From a bacterium (GTDB taxonomy: Bacteria > SZUA-79 > Acidulodesulfobacterales > Acidulodesulfobacteraceae): a DNA stretch of 39,808 nucleotides. The stretch spans positions 1-39,808 of the forward strand of contig JAJYJI010000014.1 in NCBI GenBank assembly GCA_021789605.1, in the 5' to 3' direction. Each line of letters opens with the position of its first letter. Position 1 is the stretch's first letter. Positions 16,899 to 25,285 of the stretch are shown one piece after another. The translations under genes were made by a program, and so were the position numbers. Below the pieces are notes generated by a model that did no database searches, had not been told where the DNA came from, and worked only from the letters and a program-made list of their open reading frames with translations.

Positions 16899-18272
16899 AT
16901 GAATAAAAAACTTATCAAAGAATTTGAGGCATTGTTGGGAAAAGAGCGGGTTCTGTCGGAAACCGAAGAACTTCTTTGTTATTCTTACGATGCCACGTCC
17001 AAGGACTTTATGCCCGATGTCGTAGTATTTCCGCTTAATGCCGAAGAAATATCCAAAATAGTTAAACTATGTTTAAAATATAATACTCCTGTCGTCGGAA
17101 GAGGCGCCGGAAGCGGATTTTCCGGAGGAAGCCTGCCGCTAAAAGGCGGAGCCGTAGTTTCGTTTACGAAAATGAACCGCGTTCTGGAATTAGACGAAGC
17201 AAATATGTTTGTTACCGTTGAACCCGGTATAATAAACGCCGACCTGAAGTCTTATCTTGCCGAAAAAGGATATTTTTATCCTCCAGACCCCGCAAGTTAT
17301 GAATTTTCGACTATAGGGGGCAATGTTGCAGAATGTTCCGGCGGACCTGTTGCGGTAAAATACGGCGTTACCAAAGACTACGTTGCGGCGCTGGAGGTTA
17401 TAACGGGGGAAGGCGAGATAATAAATACGGGTTCAAAAACCGTAAAAAACGTATCCGGGTATAATCTTACTCAGCTTATGACCGGTTCGGAAGGCACTCT
17501 CGGCCTTTTTTCCAAAATTACGCTTAAAATTTTATCGAAACCGGAAGCAAATTCGCTGATTTTAACGTCGTTCGACGATATTAAGAACGGATTTAACGCC
17601 GCGATTTCTCTTTTGAAACTAAGAAACAGACCGTCTATGCTCGAATTTATGGACAAATCTTCCATAGAATCCGTCAAGGGTTATTTTAAAAGCGATATAA
17701 TAAAAATAAAGGGCAATTTTCTGTTTATTATAGAAGCAGACGGTTCTCAAGAAGAGGTGGATAAATCCATAGGGGAATATGAAAAAATATTAGAAAAATT
17801 TTTACCGGTTTTTCTTTTTGCTTCGGGAAAAGACGAGGATAAAAAAGTAATAATGGATGCGAGAAAAGCCATATCTCCCTCTTTAAGGAAATACGGCGAC
17901 CTTAAAATAAATAACGATATAGCCGTTCCGGTAGATAAGATTCCGCGGATGCTTTCGTTTTTAGGAGAAACTTCGCTAAAATACGATATTCCGATTATAA
18001 ATTTCGGACATTTCGGAGACGGCAATATCCACGTAAATATTATGCTGGATAAAAACGACGGCGGAATGGTTAAAAAGGGCGAAAGGGCAAAATACGATAT
18101 TCTAAAAAAGGCCGTCGAACTAGGTGGAAGCTTATCGGGCGAGCACGGGATAGGACTCGAAAAGAAAGAGTTTATGAAATTAAAATACGGCGAATATTAT
18201 ATGAATATTTTAAAAAATATTAAACAGGTATTTGACCCGCAAAATATTATAAACCCCGGAAAGATTTTTTAG
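16899..18272 (+). CDS. glcD: FAD-linked 2-hydroxyacid oxidase, GlcD-type subunit
   Basis: This 457-residue flavoprotein of the glycolate oxidase/D-lactate dehydrogenase family has an N-terminal FAD-binding type 4 domain. Visible motifs are VVGRGAGSGFSGGS, VEPGIINADL, PPDPASYEFSTIGGNVAECSGG and GSEGTLGLFSKITL. The C-terminal oxidase domain has INFGHFGDGNIHVN and GEHGIGLEKKEFM, with the catalytic His region. It should oxidise glycolate or D-lactate and pass electrons to the Fe-S partner encoded next. The exact substrate cannot be told from sequence alone. Confidence 0.9.
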   Translation: MNKKLIKEFEALLGKERVLSETEELLCYSYDATSKDFMPDVVVFPLNAEEISKIVKLCLKYNTPVVGRGAGSGFSGGSLPLKGGAVVSFTKMNRVLELDEANMFVTVEPGIINADLKSYLAEKGYFYPPDPASYEFSTIGGNVAECSGGPVAVKYGVTKDYVAALEVITGEGEIINTGSKTVKNVSGYNLTQLMTGSEGTLGLFSKITLKILSKPEANSLILTSFDDIKNGFNAAISLLKLRNRPSMLEFMDKSSIESVKGYFKSDIIKIKGNFLFIIEADGSQEEVDKSIGEYEKILEKFLPVFLFASGKDEDKKVIMDARKAISPSLRKYGDLKINNDIAVPVDKIPRMLSFLGETSLKYDIPIINFGHFGDGNIHVNIMLDKNDGGMVKKGERAKYDILKKAVELGGSLSGEHGIGLEKKEFMKLKYGEYYMNILKNIKQVFDPQNIINPGKIF

Positions 18273-18302
18273 TCTGAGCTTTATAGGCTCGTCAATCTTT
18301 CT

Positions 18303-18370
18303 GGATTCCTGCTTGCGCAAGAATGACGCCTTTTGAGTAAAAAGTAAACTCTCATATTTTCATTCCTGCG
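18303..18370. repeat. Short intergenic repeat with inverted ends
   Basis: GGATTCCTGCTTGCGCAAGAATGAC (18303-18327, given here only by its core TTGCGCAA) and the reversed-looking CATTCCTGCG at 18361 bracket a small spacer. The string CTGCTTGCGCAAGAATGAC at 18309-18327 matches 17 of 19 bases at 21211-21229, so it belongs to a dispersed family. It lies in the 151-bp gap between glcD and glcF. Confidence 0.5.
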
Positions 18371-18423
18371 AAAAGCGATATTTTTGTCCTCAAGATTATA
18401 AATAAAAAAGGAGTTTTATTATA

Positions 18424-20046
18424 TTGAAAGAAAAAGATACGACTTATCTTAATTGCGTTCATTGCGGCAAGTGTCTGCCTGTTTGTCCGTCGTATAATAC
18501 CGGTTTAAACGAGTTTTTCAGCCCGAGGGGCAGGGTGCGTTTAGTTTTAACAGATAACGCCGACAAACTTCCATTGAGAGCGTCGAAGGTTGCCGAATCG
18601 ATGTCCGCCTGTCTTTTATGCGGAAGATGCGTTAAAATATGTCCTAACGACGTAAAAATAGACGAATTGGTAATAGACGAAAAAATAAAGCTGAACGAAT
18701 CTGCGGGCAGAGCTTTTTCAATTGACAAATTTGCATTAAAAGCGCTTAAAAGCAAAAGAAAAGTTTTATTAAAATCCGCCTTAAAAATTGCAAATATTCC
18801 GATAATAGAAAAACTGGCCGGCAGATATGCGCCTCAGCCTGAAGGGAAATCTTTCATCGCAGATAGAGACCTTATATTTAATGCCGATGCCGCCGTTATG
18901 CAATCCCCGTCAGGCAACCGCCCCGCCCTACGGGCACCCCTCCTTGAAAGGAGGGGAGTTATAGGAGAATCTATATATACTTCGTTAGAAAACCCGCAGT
19001 CCCCGCGTCTTAAGAAGAGGGGAGTTATAGGAGAATCTATATATACTTCGTTAGAAAACCCGCAGTCCCTGCGTCTTAAGAAGAGAGGAGTTATAGGAGA
19101 ATCTATATATACTTCGTTAGAAAACCCGCAGTCCCTGCGTCTTAAGAAGAGAGGAGTTATAGGAGAATCTATATATACTTCGTTAGAAAACCCGCAGTCC
19201 CTGCGTCTTAAGAAGAGAGGAGTTATAAGGCAATCAGCCGATGAGGACGGTAAAAATATTTTTAAAGTAGGTTATTTCAGCGGATGCGTTTTTAATAACA
19301 TATATCCGCAGATATCTGCCGATACCGTGACTTCCCTGACGAAAAACGGCATCGAGGTTTTTGTTCCAAAATCGCAGGGCTGCTGCGGACTCCCTTTTAT
19401 ATCCAGCGGAGACGTAAAATCCTTTAAAGAGCTTGCGCTGAACAATGCCGCCGCTTTTAGAGGAAAAGATTTAGAATATATTATTACTTCCTGCGCATCG
19501 TGTTCATACTCCATAAATAAACTCTATCCTTTATATTTTTGCGAAAACGACGAAGACCGCGCCGATATTTTGAATTTTTCCAATAAATTGCTTAATATAT
19601 GGTCATTCTTTAAAGAACTCGAAAAAAATGGCGTTAACGTAAAAGCAGGAAAATTAAAACAAGAAACTTCGGCTGTTTTTCATATACCCTGCCATCTTTC
19701 AAATTCTTCGGAATTTAAATCTTCTTCCGAGAATGAAAGACTGATAGGCGAAGCAGGATTAATTATAGATAAAATCGACGGCTTAAAATTAAAGCCTTTA
19801 AAGCATAACTATTGTTGCGGCAACGGCGGAATGTTCAATATAAGGCATTACGACTTATCGAAAAAAATTACAAAACGCAAGTTCAAAGAAATTAGAGAGG
19901 CATCTCCGGAAGAAATCTTAACGTCCTGTTCCGGCTGTATGTTTTCCCTAAAAGACCAGACGGGAACGTTAAAAGAAAATGAAAGATTGCCGGTAAGCCA
20001 CTTAGTTAGCGTTTATGCCCAAAGTCTAAAAGAATTAAAAGAATGA
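18424..20046 (+). CDS. glcF: GlcF-type iron-sulfur oxidoreductase subunit with in-frame repeat insertion
   Basis: The N-terminal ferredoxin domain has two 4Fe-4S motifs, CVHCGKCLPVCP and CLLCGRCVKICP. Two CCG (heterodisulfide-reductase-like) domains follow from about residue 280, with SGCVF, GCCGLPF, SCASCSY, then PCHLSN, NYCCGNGGM and SCSGCMF. It should take electrons from the GlcD flavoprotein and hand them to quinone or another carrier. Residues about 160-268 are an insertion made of a DNA palindrome and four 22-residue repeats. Without it the protein would be about 430 residues, the family norm. The start is TTG 18424, with AAGGAG at 18408-18413. Its stop lies inside the convergent kinase gene's end (12-bp overlap). 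Confidence 0.88.
   Translation: MKEKDTTYLNCVHCGKCLPVCPSYNTGLNEFFSPRGRVRLVLTDNADKLPLRASKVAESMSACLLCGRCVKICPNDVKIDELVIDEKIKLNESAGRAFSIDKFALKALKSKRKVLLKSALKIANIPIIEKLAGRYAPQPEGKSFIADRDLIFNADAAVMQSPSGNRPALRAPLLERRGVIGESIYTSLENPQSPRLKKRGVIGESIYTSLENPQSLRLKKRGVIGESIYTSLENPQSLRLKKRGVIGESIYTSLENPQSLRLKKRGVIRQSADEDGKNIFKVGYFSGCVFNNIYPQISADTVTSLTKNGIEVFVPKSQGCCGLPFISSGDVKSFKELALNNAAAFRGKDLEYIITSCASCSYSINKLYPLYFCENDEDRADILNFSNKLLNIWSFFKELEKNGVNVKAGKLKQETSAVFHIPCHLSNSSEFKSSSENERLIGEAGLIIDKIDGLKLKPLKHNYCCGNGGMFNIRHYDLSKKITKRKFKEIREASPEEILTSCSGCMFSLKDQTGTLKENERLPVSHLVSVYAQSLKELKE
18937..18956. repeat. Perfect palindrome inside glcF
   Basis: CCCCTCCTT and AAGGAGGGG flank a 2-base centre, giving a 9-bp stem. 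Just upstream GCCC-TAC-GGGC forms a second small hairpin (18926-18936). Such CCCCTCC/GGAGGGG palindromes are usually intergenic mobile-like repeats. Here the palindrome is in frame within the coding region and directly abuts the tandem repeats. Confidence 0.7.
18955..19218 (+). repeat. Four 66-bp tandem repeats within glcF
   Basis: Units begin with GGAGTTATAGGAGAATC at 18955, 19021, 19087 and 19153, and a fifth partial unit starts at 19219. The period is exactly 66 bp (22 codons), so the frame is kept. Copies 2-4 are nearly identical and copy 1 differs at a few positions. The encoded unit reads RGVIGESIYTSLENPQS followed by PRLKK or LRLKK. The near identity indicates recent duplication or gene conversion. 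Confidence 0.92.
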
Positions 20047-21000
20047 CTCCGGGTTCACAAGCATAGTTATTGCACCCGGCACCTTTTCTATTTCTACGGG
20101 AAGCGTTCCTGCAAACTCCCCGTCGCACTGGTAAAATATATTTTTATTCTGCGAGGGAATGGAAGACGATACTAGTATTTTATCGGCTTTTATGTAGAAA
20201 TCGGGGTTGTTTCCGTATCGTTTATAAAAAGTCAATGATTTCAATATAGAAAAAATAACATCCATCCTTCCGCCCGCGTTCTTTACCAATCTTATATCAA
20301 ACTTGTCGTTTAACGGAGAATTATTAGGGAATACTTTAAAAGGCCCTCCATAATATCTGATGTTAGATACTATAATCTCTTTGCCGGTGTATTTGCTGCA
20401 AATTTCCGTCTGTTTCGTAAAGTAGTTTTCCGAAACTTCCTTTCCTATCACCTGCAAAGATAAATCTTGGAATTTGTAATTTTTTGCCAGTTTTATTATA
20501 TTTAATATATAAATAAGATATTTTAAAGAGTTATTATATATTCTTTTCTTATTTTTTCTTATTTTTTCCTCCATATTTTTAACTATAAAAGCATCGAGGC
20601 CTATGCCCGTCATAGCTATAAAATATCTATCGTTGGCTTTACCTAAGTTTATTGAGGCGGGCTTATATTTATATATGATTTCGTTAAGGGCCTTCCTTAA
20701 AGAATAAGGCGTTTTATTTTCCAAAGCAAAAAGATTTACCGTTCCCATAGGCAGATGCGCAATTGGAATATTCGTGAAAGCCAAAGCGTTTATTACATAG
20801 TTTAGGCTCCCGTCCCCTCCTACTACTAAAACCATGTCGAAAATATCCGCAATGCTTTTTTCGACGCAATTTTCGATTATATTTAAGGTATCGGCGTAAA
20901 TATTCCCGTTTCTGAAAAAATTTAGTATATAGTAAAATTTCTTTTCGGAAAAACGTCCCGATTTCGGATTGTATATTATTAAAACTTTTTTAAAATTCAT
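20035..21000 (-). CDS. Diacylglycerol/sphingosine kinase-like lipid kinase (YegS/DgkB family)
   Basis: The 321-residue protein has a DAGK catalytic domain: VLIIYNPKSGRFSEKK at the N-terminus, the nucleotide-binding VLVVGGDGSLNYVINAL and PIAHLPMGTVNLFALE. It then has the C-terminal YegS-like beta-sandwich with ATP- and lipid-facing segments such as FIAMTGIGLDAFIV. The family phosphorylates lipids such as diacylglycerol; the substrate here is unknown. It converges on glcF with a 12-bp overlap of the two 3' ends and has no operon partner on its strand. Confidence 0.85.
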   Translation of the reverse strand: MNFKKVLIIYNPKSGRFSEKKFYYILNFFRNGNIYADTLNIIENCVEKSIADIFDMVLVVGGDGSLNYVINALAFTNIPIAHLPMGTVNLFALENKTPYSLRKALNEIIYKYKPASINLGKANDRYFIAMTGIGLDAFIVKNMEEKIRKNKKRIYNNSLKYLIYILNIIKLAKNYKFQDLSLQVIGKEVSENYFTKQTEICSKYTGKEIIVSNIRYYGGPFKVFPNNSPLNDKFDIRLVKNAGGRMDVIFSILKSLTFYKRYGNNPDFYIKADKILVSSSIPSQNKNIFYQCDGEFAGTLPVEIEKVPGAITMLVNPESFF

Positions 21001-21371
21001 TTGGATTCAATTAAATTATTATTTCGACTAGCCGTTTATCGGCGTTAGCTTATAAAACGATAGGCGTTTCAGGCAATTAAATTTTAATAAAAATAAAAAA
21101 TATTTGCAAAAGTTGCGGCGGAGCGCGCCTCCTCCAGCCTCCTGCCAAAATTGTAGGCAGAAAATTAATTCTATATGAGCCGTCTGAATACCGGCGGCTT
21201 TAATACGTATCTGCTTACGCAGGAATGACTTTGCAGGGTTTAGGTTTTCACCCAACGGCCGCTAATCCCGCTTAGGCGGGAAACGGAGTACAGCGAAGCT
21301 CATCCAGCGTTCATATAACTTTAAAGCCGCTTTAGAGATTTATGCCTGCAATTTTCGGCTCCTCCATCAAT
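21001..21371. other. Divergent intergenic region rich in short repeats
   Basis: The region between the lipid-kinase gene (minus) and the activase-like gene (plus) contains no supported gene. It holds the interspersed hairpin repeat copy 2 (21175-21201), the CTGCTTACGCAGGAATGAC string (21211-21229) and a perfect 6-bp hairpin TCCCGC-TTAG-GCGGGA (21266-21281). Its base composition is GC-richer than neighbouring spacers, as at 15.7 kb. Confidence 0.5.
21175..21201. repeat. Short interspersed hairpin repeat, copy 2
   Basis: AGCCGTC (21178-21184) pairs with GGCGGCT (21193-21199) around an 8-base loop. The block ATGAGCCGTCTGAATA matches copy 1 near 15695 with one difference over its first 14 bases. 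The copy lies in a spacer with other small hairpins. Confidence 0.55.
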
Positions 21372-21400
21372 TTGACTTTATTATAATACTTTATTATAAT
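21372..21400 (+). promoter_or_regulatory. Sigma70-type promoter upstream of the activase-htrA-metV-metF-ior gene series
   Basis: TTGACT (21372-21377) and TATAAT (21395-21400) are separated by exactly 17 bp, an almost perfect housekeeping promoter. Transcription would start near 21407, 55 nt before the ATG at 21462. No operator-like palindrome is obvious around it. Confidence 0.72.
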
Positions 21401-21461
21401 GTAAATTAGTAAAAATATTACTATAAAAATAAATACTTCCCGATAGTCAAAGGGTTTTTAT

Positions 21462-22691
21462 ATGCATCATACCAATACAAGCATTTTCGATAAAAAAGTC
21501 TATATACCTTATATGTCTGACGCCGCTTATGCTTTAAGCGCGGCTTTCAGGAGATGCGGCGTGGACTCGGCAGTTATGGATGAGCCGGATGAATCCACGC
21601 TCGATTTCGGGCTTAAGTTCACGAACGGAAACGAGTGCATGCCTTGTTTCGTTACCACCGGAGATATTATCAAAGTAATAGAAAAACCAGATTTTAATTC
21701 TAAAAAATCCGCATTTTTTATGCCCACGTCCCCCGGCCCTTGTAAATTTGGCCAATATAACAGGCTTCACGAATTAGTATTGGACAATCTCGGCTATAAC
21801 GAAGTAGAGTTTTTAGTCCCGAGCGCCGAAAAATCCTATACCGATTTTATAGGAGATAAAGCTACTCTTTTCAGAAGGGTGGCATGGCAGGGTTGCCTTG
21901 CCGTGGATACGCTGGAGAAGGCGCTCTATAGAGTAAGGCCGTATGAAGCTGTCAAAGGCGATTCTATATCCGTCTATAAGGACTGCATAAGTTTGACGGT
22001 CAATGCGATAGAAAAAGGCGGGGATATTTTTAAAACTATGGAAATCTGCGCCAAAAAGTTTGAAAGAATCCCAAAAAACGATGAAGACAGGCCGCTTATA
22101 GGCGTCGTAGGTGAAATATTTTTGAGATTGAATAAGTTTACGAATAATTTTACCGCCGATAAAATCGAAGCGCTTGGAGGGGAGGTTTCCGTCGTCCCTA
22201 CATATAAGTGGATAACTTTTACCGCATACGAATTTGCCGAAAACGCATTTAAGAGCAGAAGGATAAAAGACATGCTCCTGAGCTTCCTCGTAAATTATTA
22301 TCAAAAAAAAGACGAATCAAGCGTTTTTAAGCCTTTTAAAAAACTTCTCAGGAATCATAAAGAAACGGATATCAAGAAAATACTTTCCTATTCGAAAAAA
22401 TATTTAGATTTATCGTTAGGCGGAGAAGCAATCCTGACCATAGGCGAATCGGTCGATTTTGCAAAAAAGGGGTATTCTGGGGTCGTAAGCATTCACCCTT
22501 TTCATTGCATGCCAGGGTCTATCGTTCAAACCGTTTCAAAAAAATTCAGGGAAGACCTCAATAATTTTCCGTGGATTAATTTATGGTTTGACGGTCAAGA
22601 GAGCACAAATTTAATGCTTAGATTAGAAGCCTTTATGCATCAGGCCAGACAATGGAGGGGTGTTAAGAATGTTTTTTCTGAAGCCGCGTAA
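21462..22691 (+). CDS. 2-hydroxyacyl-CoA dehydratase activase-related protein (DUF2229/COG3581-like)
   Basis: The 409-residue protein resembles the large non-ATPase part of CoA-substrate enzyme activases. It has a conserved Cys pair in NECMPCFVTTGD (Cys59, Cys62), then PTSPGPCKFGQYN with Cys94, AWQGCLAVD, VGEIFLRLNKFTNN and VVSIHPFHCMPGSIV. The many conserved Cys suggest an Fe-S cluster, like that of 2-hydroxyglutaryl-CoA dehydratase activators. The ASKHA-type ATPase half (COG3580) is not seen next to it. The precise role is unknown. Its 3' end overlaps the start region of the HtrA gene. Confidence 0.68.
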   Translation: MHHTNTSIFDKKVYIPYMSDAAYALSAAFRRCGVDSAVMDEPDESTLDFGLKFTNGNECMPCFVTTGDIIKVIEKPDFNSKKSAFFMPTSPGPCKFGQYNRLHELVLDNLGYNEVEFLVPSAEKSYTDFIGDKATLFRRVAWQGCLAVDTLEKALYRVRPYEAVKGDSISVYKDCISLTVNAIEKGGDIFKTMEICAKKFERIPKNDEDRPLIGVVGEIFLRLNKFTNNFTADKIEALGGEVSVVPTYKWITFTAYEFAENAFKSRRIKDMLLSFLVNYYQKKDESSVFKPFKKLLRNHKETDIKKILSYSKKYLDLSLGGEAILTIGESVDFAKKGYSGVVSIHPFHCMPGSIVQTVSKKFREDLNNFPWINLWFDGQESTNLMLRLEAFMHQARQWRGVKNVFSEAA

Positions 22692-23760
22692 ATATATATT
22701 TTTAACTTTGCTTCTAGTTTTTTTTGCTCTGTCCGCTGCGAGCATATCCGCAGGTCGTTCCTTTGCCTACGACCCGAAAGGAAGCGGGTCCGTCGTCGAG
22801 CGCCTGTTCAACGAGCTTAAACCCGGCGTGGTGCATATCAGGGTATTGGGAATAGCAAGGCTTAAAAACGGGGCTATAATGCCCGAAGAAGATATAGGAA
22901 CAGGATTTTTTATAGATAAAAACGGCGATATACTTACTAATTTCCATGTTATAGGAAATGCCGGTAAAATCTATATAAGTTTTTTAAAATATAAAGATAT
23001 AAGGGCAAGCATAATAGGAACCGACCCGGCTTCCGATATAGCAGTCATTCATATCAATCCCGCCGGCAAGACTATAATTCCTTTAATTATGGGAGATTCC
23101 GACAGTTTAAGGGTGGGCGAAAGGGTTATAGCAATAGGAAACCCTTACAATCTTTATCAAACCGTTACCACGGGCATCGTCAGCGGACTTAAGAGGTCGC
23201 TTTTTTCGCCTTCCGTAAGGTTTTACGGAAATATAATACAAACCGATGCGGCTATTAACCCCGGAAATTCCGGAGGGCCTTTAGTCGATTATAACGGGCA
23301 TGTTATAGGCATAAATACGGCTAAACTTGCAAATAATGCACAAAATATAGGGTTTACTATACCTATAAATCTTGCAAAAAAAAACATACCTCAGCTTATT
23401 AAATACGGCAGGGTTATAAGGCCGTGGCTCGGCATAGAGGCGATAAAGCTGAACGAGGACTTGTCCGTTCTTCTCGGCATAAAATATGTTAAAAAAGGCC
23501 TTCTGATAGAAAAAGTTTTTCCTGAAAGCCCTGCTTTCAAAGCCGGTCTTGTAGCGGGGAGCAGGTTAATAGCCATGAAGAACATTAATTATTTGACGGG
23601 CGGAGATATAATAACCAGAATAAACAATAAAAAGGTTTATTCTTTTTCCCGTCTTGAAGAGCTTATAAGCACGTTTACGCCCGGACAGGTCGTTATCCTT
23701 AAAGTGCATAAAGGGAAAACGGTAAGGTCTGTTAAAGTTAGATTATCGAGCATGCCTTGA
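22669..23760 (+). CDS. HtrA/DegP-type S1C serine protease with PDZ domain
   Basis: The protein begins with a hydrophobic signal segment (about residues 8-28, LTLLLVFFALSAASISAG), so it acts in the periplasm or as a membrane-anchored protease. The trypsin-like triad is His93 (TNFHVIG), Asp123 (SDIAVIHI) and Ser201 (NPGNSGGPL). One C-terminal PDZ domain follows, about residues 245-355, with GLLIEKVFPESPAFKAGL. I chose ATG 22669 because GGAGGGG lies 8 bases before it; GTG 22660 is in frame but overlaps that site. The start overlaps the upstream gene by 23 bp. Protein quality control in the envelope is the likely role. Confidence 0.9.
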   Translation: MFFLKPRKYIFLTLLLVFFALSAASISAGRSFAYDPKGSGSVVERLFNELKPGVVHIRVLGIARLKNGAIMPEEDIGTGFFIDKNGDILTNFHVIGNAGKIYISFLKYKDIRASIIGTDPASDIAVIHINPAGKTIIPLIMGDSDSLRVGERVIAIGNPYNLYQTVTTGIVSGLKRSLFSPSVRFYGNIIQTDAAINPGNSGGPLVDYNGHVIGINTAKLANNAQNIGFTIPINLAKKNIPQLIKYGRVIRPWLGIEAIKLNEDLSVLLGIKYVKKGLLIEKVFPESPAFKAGLVAGSRLIAMKNINYLTGGDIITRINNKKVYSFSRLEELISTFTPGQVVILKVHKGKTVRSVKVRLSSMP

Positions 23761-23813
23761 TGATGCAGCGAACGATATAGGCAACCAAACAACGCAGGGG
23801 AAGGGGGTTAATT

Positions 23814-24449
23814 ATGTTTTTAACCGAAAAAAAAGATTTAAAAGAAATAGACGAAGCATTAATTAAATATAAAAAGATAGGAATTATAGGATGCGCTTCA
23901 TGCGCTTCAGTTTGTTTGACTGGCGGCAGCAAAGAAGTTAAAGAGATGGAAAAACATCTGGCGGCTTCCGGTAAAGACGTCGCGTTCACTATCTCCATAG
24001 ACGAGCCCTGCGATAAAAGAGTATTAAAAGAAGATATCCGTTTCGTCGAAGACGAAATAGAAGGCGTCCAAGCGGTGGTGGTTTTATCCTGCGGCACAGG
24101 AGTGCAAACCATAGGCGAATTTATAGGGAAAAAAGTTATAGCCGGAACAGACAGCAGATATATTGCCCAGACCGAGCATATAGGCAAATATAACATGCTA
24201 TGCGGCGGATGCGACCAATGCAGGTTAAACTTTACCGGCGGCGTTTGCACGCTCACGCTATGCCCCAAAGGTTTATCGAACGGTCCGTGCGAGGGACACA
24301 AAGGCTTTAATTGCGAAGTTTACGAAGAAAACGAATGCGTATTTATGAAATCTTATAAGCTTTTGTCTAAATATTTTGAAGAAGAAAATCTGAACAAAAT
24401 ATTTGAACCCAGAAATCATAGTTTACCCGTAAAAAGAATAAAAATATAA
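23814..24449 (+). CDS. metV: MetV: methylene-THF reductase C-terminal-type, cysteine-rich partner
   Basis: This 211-residue protein belongs to the MTHFR C-terminal family (MetV of acetogens). Cysteines are grouped as GCASCASVCLTGG (Cys27, Cys30, Cys34) and, later, LCGGCDQCRLN, CTLTLCPKGLSNGPCEG and FNCEVYEENEC, as expected for Fe-S or zinc sites. In acetogens MetV binds MetF and takes part in reducing methylene-THF to methyl-THF in the methyl branch of the Wood-Ljungdahl pathway. The ribosome site GAAGGGGG is strong. metF follows 74 bp downstream. Confidence 0.85.
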   Translation: MFLTEKKDLKEIDEALIKYKKIGIIGCASCASVCLTGGSKEVKEMEKHLAASGKDVAFTISIDEPCDKRVLKEDIRFVEDEIEGVQAVVVLSCGTGVQTIGEFIGKKVIAGTDSRYIAQTEHIGKYNMLCGGCDQCRLNFTGGVCTLTLCPKGLSNGPCEGHKGFNCEVYEENECVFMKSYKLLSKYFEEENLNKIFEPRNHSLPVKRIKI

Positions 24450-24523
24450 ATCTAGAGCCGTATCGAAAAACCGTAAAATAATTTCTATAAGCCTTGTTAA
24501 ATTAATTAAAATACGATAATAAT

Positions 24524-25285
24524 ATGCATATAATACCCCAGCTCGAAACTCCGGCAGGCGAAAATTTTATAAATTTTGAAGAAAATTTAATAAAACTCAT
24601 AAACGCAATAGAAAATTCGGGATTAAACGGGCGCTATAAGCGGCAAGATTTACCCGGCATAGTTCTGGAGCAGAATTTTGGTTTTAACGGTTTGATTTTA
24701 TGCAAAGATTTAAAAGAAAGGCGAAAAAATCTAAATATAATTTATGCATTTAATATGAGGGATAAAAACCGTATATCCATTTTATCCGACCTTATCACGT
24801 TAAAGCAGATAGGAGTGCGAGATATAATAATATCCGAAGGCGTTCACCCGTTAAAAACGGTTTTTAATTCCGCCAAACCGGTTTACGACATAGATGTTGC
24901 AGGCTTATCGTTAATTTTAAAGAAGGACATAGTCGGCGGCATTTTTGACGGGCTCATAAACAATGAAATGCAGGGCTTTTTTAATCTCGGCGTCGTCGCA
25001 GGAGCGTCAACCGAGGCCGACGGTTTAAAAATTAAAAAATTAATCAAAATCGGGGCGGATAAATTTATAATAAATTTTGCGGCCGGAAGTCCCGACCAAA
25101 ACATACTAAATTTTATAAAATCCGAAAAAAAAGATATTTTATTATACATTAATGAACAAGATATAAAAGGTTCTTTGGATAATTTTATAAAAAGCGTGAA
25201 TAAACTGAACTTAGACGGCGTTATAATAAAAATTTCTAATGAAAAGGATAACGTTTTCATGCAATATATCGATAAACATCAATAA
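24524..25285 (+). CDS. metF: MetF-like 5,10-methylene-THF reductase
   Basis: The 253-residue protein is a divergent, short member of the MTHFR TIM-barrel family (usual length near 290). It starts with IIPQLETPAGENF, where the family has an acidic FE(F/I)xPP block. It has NIIYAFNMRDKNRISILSDL, which matches the folate/FAD region H(L/I)xCRDRNRxALQSDL, and IGVRDIIISEGVHP. With MetV it should reduce methylene-THF to methyl-THF. iorA starts on the last base of its stop codon (TAATG), so translation is coupled. The assignment rests on motifs and on the metV neighbour. Confidence 0.75.
   Translation: MHIIPQLETPAGENFINFEENLIKLINAIENSGLNGRYKRQDLPGIVLEQNFGFNGLILCKDLKERRKNLNIIYAFNMRDKNRISILSDLITLKQIGVRDIIISEGVHPLKTVFNSAKPVYDIDVAGLSLILKKDIVGGIFDGLINNEMQGFFNLGVVAGASTEADGLKIKKLIKIGADKFIINFAAGSPDQNILNFIKSEKKDILLYINEQDIKGSLDNFIKSVNKLNLDGVIIKISNEKDNVFMQYIDKHQ

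Noticed and set aside
18955-19228. CRISPR array
   Set aside because: The units are contiguous 66-bp tandem repeats with no unique spacers, and they keep an open reading frame inside glcF.
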